Positions 7,004 through 7,396 of a DNA stretch of 7,396 nt are shown one piece after another; positions within the stretch are counted from its first letter, which is position 1, and each line of letters opens with the position of its first letter. Source of the stretch: Ruminococcus sp. GTDB lineage: Bacteria > Bacillota > Clostridia > Oscillospirales > Ruminococcaceae. The notes below the pieces were generated by a model that was not told the origin of the DNA, ran no database searches, and was given only the letters and a program-made list of their open reading frames with translations. The stretch spans positions 1-7,396 of the forward strand of contig DMBA01000055.1 in the NCBI GenBank assembly GCA_003446315.1. The letters run 5' to 3'. Both the position numbers and the translations under genes were made by a program.

Positions 7004-7046
7004 CTTTCGTCACTCCCCGTTTGTTTCTTTCCCTGACGTTCTGCGC

Positions 7047-7304
7047 TCACTTCTGCGACTGCGCATACGCCTGCTGAACCGCTTTTGCAAGCTGATCGGC
7101 ACAGGATGTCCCCTTGCCGCCGCATAAATTGCCTGAGAGCTTTCCTGCAATCTGCTCGACTGTCCAGCCGTCTACCAGCTTCGAGATCGCTTTCAGATTG
7201 CCGTTGCATCCGCCGTTGAATGCAATGTCTGTCACGACATCCCCTTCCAGATGAAAACGGATCTCCCGTGCACAGACACCTTGCGTCCGATATGTATAAT
7301 CCAT
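7047..7304 (-). CDS. TSCPD domain protein, TIGR03905-like
   Basis: An 85-residue protein matching the pattern of the uncharacterised TIGR03905/TSCPD-domain family. It begins MDYTYRTQGVCAREI and contains FNGGCNGNLKAI (29-40), then NLCGGKGTSCADQLA (59-73). Four cysteines (11, 33, 61, 68) fall in the conserved GVC, GGCNGN, CGGK and TSC motifs, so metal binding or redox chemistry is plausible but unproven. The TSCPD domain is also found at the C-terminus of some ribonucleotide reductases (NrdJ type). The start at 7304 is chosen because AAAGGAG (7314-7320) lies 9 bases before it and relatives begin at this residue; the frame stays open 10 codons further, to 7334, but that would run into the operator palindrome. 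It is the first gene of the operon, followed by the OhrR-like regulator. Confidence 0.88.
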   Translation of the reverse strand: MDYTYRTQGVCAREIRFHLEGDVVTDIAFNGGCNGNLKAISKLVDGWTVEQIAGKLSGNLCGGKGTSCADQLAKAVQQAYAQSQK

Positions 7305-7328
7305 CACATAAAACTCCTTTCTGTAAGA

Positions 7329-7349
7329 AAGCACAATTTGATTGTGCTT
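7329..7349. promoter_or_regulatory. Perfect 21-bp palindrome, likely OhrR/MarR operator
   Basis: Arms AAGCACAAT (7329-7337) and ATTGTGCTT (7341-7349) are exact reverse complements around a 3-base centre. The inner ACAAT-N3-ATTGT agrees with the TACAATT/AATTGTA type of site bound by Bacillus OhrR. It starts at the predicted +1 and covers about the first 21 transcribed bases, a position where a bound repressor would block RNA polymerase. The same bases could also fold as a 5'-end RNA hairpin. Confidence 0.7.
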
Positions 7350-7355
7350 AATCTG

Positions 7356-7384
7356 ATTATACCATATTATTGAGAAAAAAGCAA
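7356..7384 (-). promoter_or_regulatory. Extended -10 promoter of the TSCPD-MarR-LysR-methyltransferase operon
   Basis: On the minus strand TGGTATAAT gives a consensus -10 (TATAAT, 7361-7356) with an extended TG motif. A partial -35, TTGCTT (7384-7379), lies 17 bases upstream; only TTG matches, which an extended -10 can compensate. The expected start is near 7349, giving a leader of about 45 bases. The TTTTTT at about 7375-7380 may instead also be the tail of an upstream gene's terminator cut by the window end. Confidence 0.75.
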
Positions 7385-7396
7385 TGACCTGACGCA

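Noticed and set aside
7371..7396. Terminator of an upstream gene ending in the TTTTTT run on the minus strand
   Set aside because: No pairing stem can be completed within the window; the left arm would lie beyond its end, so it cannot be judged.

Overview
All seven genes in this window lie on the minus strand and read from the right end towards the left. Base composition is near 50% GC. The families match mid-GC gut Clostridia: a TIGR03905-type TSCPD protein, an OhrR-like MarR regulator, a 2-hydroxyacyl-CoA dehydratase-like (DUF2229-type) protein and a ComEC-like metallo-hydrolase lipoprotein. I would guess an Oscillospiraceae/Ruminococcus-like bacterium, but this rests on family resemblance only.

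Right part (about 7400 to 4724). An extended -10 promoter with a perfect 21-bp palindrome at the predicted transcription start heads a tight run of four genes. In order these are a small four-cysteine TSCPD protein, an OhrR-like MarR regulator, a LysR-type regulator and a SAM-dependent methyltransferase. Gaps are 43, 37 and 20 bp, each gene has its own Shine-Dalgarno, and no terminator is visible between them. The palindrome resembles the known OhrR operator, so the simplest reading is an autoregulated, redox-responsive operon in which the MarR protein controls its own promoter. This is inference from sequence.

Middle part (4649 to 2576). After a 74-bp gap with a weak possible promoter come two genes separated by one base: a secreted ComEC-like metallo-hydrolase lipoprotein and a stand-alone 395-residue protein of the 2-hydroxyacyl-CoA dehydratase/activase-related family. 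The spacing implies translational coupling, although no shared function is known to me.

Left part (2467 to 1). After a 108-bp gap lies a SulP-family anion transporter with a STAS domain, a roughly 190-residue charged C-terminal extension, and a cluster of five cysteines next to its substrate-binding motif. The last 265 bases hold no supported gene. They contain a weak terminator candidate, a 10-bp inverted repeat and short tandem repeats.

I see no mobile element, CRISPR array, tRNA or rRNA. The points most worth a second look are the OhrR-type operator with a regulator whose usual partner gene (ohr) is absent here, the coupled hydrolase/dehydratase-like pair, and the unusual SulP protein.
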